Assembly: GCA_003339415.1 (NCBI GenBank)
Contig: PDHQ01000112.1
Coordinates: 40,624 to 104,623, forward strand
Direction of reading: 5' to 3'
DNA: 64,000 bases
From: Ophiocordyceps camponoti-saundersi (nom. inval.)
Taxonomy: Eukaryota; Ascomycota; Sordariomycetes; Hypocreales; Ophiocordycipitaceae
Numbering within the stretch: the stretch's first letter is position 1; every line of letters starts with the position of its first letter. Of this stretch, positions 62,391 through 64,000 are shown piece by piece. The notes under the pieces are model-generated. The model was not told the DNA's origin and ran no database searches. It saw only the letters and a list, made by a program, of their open reading frames with translations. A program made the position numbers and the translations under genes.

Positions 62391-64000
62391 TAGGGTTTAA
62401 AATTAGTTAGTCTTTAGTTAGTTAGGACTAACTAAAAAAGTCCGGACTAAAAGTGCGTACCTTTTAGTTAGTCTTTTATTAGTTAGCTTAAGGACTTTAG
62501 TTAGTCTTTAAATATAAGGACTAACTAACTAAAGATTAAAAACTAAAAGGACTAAGCTTTTAGTTAGCTTACGTAAGCTAATTTAATCTAAAAAAAATAC
62601 TAATAAATAGCGCGATAAAAATAATATATAGAAATTAAGTTATTTTTTTAATTAGACTATTATTAAGCGAGGAAAACATTCTTTAATCTTATATATTAAA
62701 AAGAGAAATAAAATCTAATAATAATAATAGTAATAACTAATAACTTAATAGATAATAGTAAAATAAATAATAAAGTTATAAAATAGCTTTATAAAAGCTT
62801 AATTATAAGTTAAATATACTTACTTATTAAAAATCTTTAGCTTTATAAAATTATTAATATATAAAGAGTTAATATTAATAAAAAATTATATTATTAGCTA
62901 GAAAAACTTATATTATAATAAGTAAAAAAAACTAGCTATAATAGAAGACTTATAAGCTTTAATCTTCTTCTTCTAAAGCTTTATTTTTCTCTTCTTTAAT
63001 TTCCTAGAAATTATTAAGTATTAGATTCTAATTTTTAAGCAGTATTAACTACTCTATAGTTTCCGGTTTAAGGTTATTCCTCGATAATATAATTATATTA
63101 CCGGATATGGAAAATATAGCCTCAATCGAGGCTAATATAGCCGGAATAGCTAAAAATTTTCGGGCTAAAATTATAAGAGTAAGGAAGCGAAAAGCGTTAT
63201 TTTTCTAATATAAAAGCGGGTTACTCTATAAAATAATTAGTAAATAAATAATAAATAGAGAGAAAAAATTATAAAAAAAATTATAACTATACCTTAGAAG
63301 GTAAATAAGCTTCTGAAAGGTATTATATTAATTCTTCGTTAGTTTCTGCTTTTTTAAACTTTAAACTAAAGTTAAAGTCTTCCGAAGTAGATAATCTAAG
63401 ACTTCCTAAGTCTATTTCTTTATTTTCTATAGTTTTATAGCTAAGAATAATTAGTAAAAATTATAAAAAAAAATAATCTTACTTATAGATTAAATTCCTC
63501 TTAAAAAAGATATAAGATATTTTTTTTTATAGCTAAATAGTGATAAAGAAAGCCGTCTTCTTTAAAATAAATATTTTTATACCGTGGGTCTAAGATAATA
63601 GCGAATAAATAAGGCCGGAAAGCGTATAAGTCGTTTTTTTTAAGTTATTTTAGAAAGTACTTTTTAAGTTTTTTAAAGCCCTCTATTATATAGGCTTTAA
63701 AAGTACTATAATAAGAAGACTAAAAAGTAATTAGTAAGTATTTTAAAAAATAAAAGAAAGAAAAATACCTAGCTTTTTTCAAAGCTAGAAAAATCTTCGT
63801 ATAATTTCGTAAGCTAATTAAAGATCTGATAAATAAATAGTAATCCTTCGGAGCTTATTATATAAAAGTGCCTTTATAAATAAATAGAAGGGGTTAAAAA
63901 AACGTTAAAAATAGCTTTAAAATCTTTTAAAGCTTCCTATTCCTTATTAGAAGGGAATATTTTTTTATACTCTTTATAATCTATTAATTTAGAAACCTAT
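62391..64000 (-). mobile_element. hAT DNA transposon, RIP-mutated, partial (runs off the window), nested in H2
   Basis: The left terminus reads TAGGGTTTAAAATTAG, a C-to-T form of the MITE terminus at 41607, and lies exactly where H2 loses homology to H1. Subterminal CTAACTAA/TTAGTTAG motifs repeat many times over about 180 bp. A hAT transposase C-terminus is readable on the minus strand, so this end is the transposon's 3' end. Putative left target duplication TATCTAAG; the right copy is out of view. Confidence 0.8.
62960..63150 (-). pseudogene. hAT transposase C-terminal dimerisation region relic
   Basis: From 63150 leftward the minus strand reads AIPAILASIEAIFSISGNII followed by ILSRNNLKPETIE, then a stop. 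This is the conserved end of hAT transposases (P-A-x-x-A-x-x-E-x-x-F-S-x-x-G-N-I, then R-N-x-L-x-P-E-T-x-E), with threonine-to-isoleucine changes of the ACA-to-ATA kind expected from RIP. The rest of the transposase lies upstream on the minus strand (63.2 kb and beyond), badly degraded. Confidence 0.78.

Larger units (their letters stand above)
57082..64000 (+). mobile_element. Element H2: second copy of the large gypsy family, partial, containing a hAT insertion
   Basis: Starts with a 601-bp LTR that is the inverted counterpart of the H1 LTRs. Its interior aligns in reverse complement with H1 leftward from 17199. The coding strand is plus. By H1's length its 3' LTR lies beyond the window. 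H2 is interrupted at 62391, where homology to H1 stops abruptly and a hAT terminus begins. The left flank is AATAC; the matching duplication cannot be seen. Confidence 0.82.

Overview
The window reads as a heavily RIP-mutated (repeat-induced point mutation) heterochromatic block of a filamentous ascomycete (Pezizomycotina, probably a Sordariomycete), with one intact gene in a small unmutated island near its centre. Almost everywhere outside 29.7-32.3 kb the dinucleotides CA and TG are nearly absent while CG is kept. That is the CpA-to-TpA signature of RIP, and every transposon reading frame there is full of stops. No organism name can be given from this window alone.

The island holds one gene, on the minus strand at 30294-31377. 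It has three exons and encodes a predicted 323-residue histone H3 lysine-9 methyltransferase of the DIM-5/Clr4/SUV39 (KMT1) family, with complete pre-SET, SET and post-SET motifs and no chromodomain. In Neurospora the orthologous enzyme marks RIP-mutated DNA, so an enzyme of the kind that builds this heterochromatin is encoded inside it.

Layout, left to right: a Ty3/gypsy element J (1-1119 and 17804 to about 20990) is split by a second gypsy element H1 (1120-17803, 604-bp LTRs, duplicated target CGGAT), which is itself split by a third gypsy element G1 (2893-9376, 186-bp LTRs, duplicated target AATAA). Then comes low-complexity DNA (21.0-23.7 kb), two copies of a 1.78-kb non-autonomous LTR element (E1, E2), very AT-rich DNA, and the gene island. 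Upstream of the gene is a Copia element K (32287-40615, duplicated target CTTCC), which carries an inserted third E copy (E3) and a SINE-like insert with a tRNA head. Single-copy-looking DNA resumes at 40616 and carries a largely unmutated 439-bp hAT-type MITE with a perfect 8-bp target duplication. Next is a Copia element I1 (41752-55212, 273-bp LTRs, duplicated target GTAAT) containing G2 (47060-53547, duplicated target ATAAT). A Copia relic L (55.2-57.1 kb) is cut by H2 (57082 to beyond the end), which is in turn cut by a hAT transposon from 62391. Families G, H and E each occur in opposite orientations on the two sides of the gene.

Element boundaries rest on matching LTR lengths and target duplications read directly from the sequence. 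Family names rest on degraded but recognisable reverse transcriptase, integrase and transposase motifs. I see no rRNA, CRISPR array or plausible second protein-coding gene.
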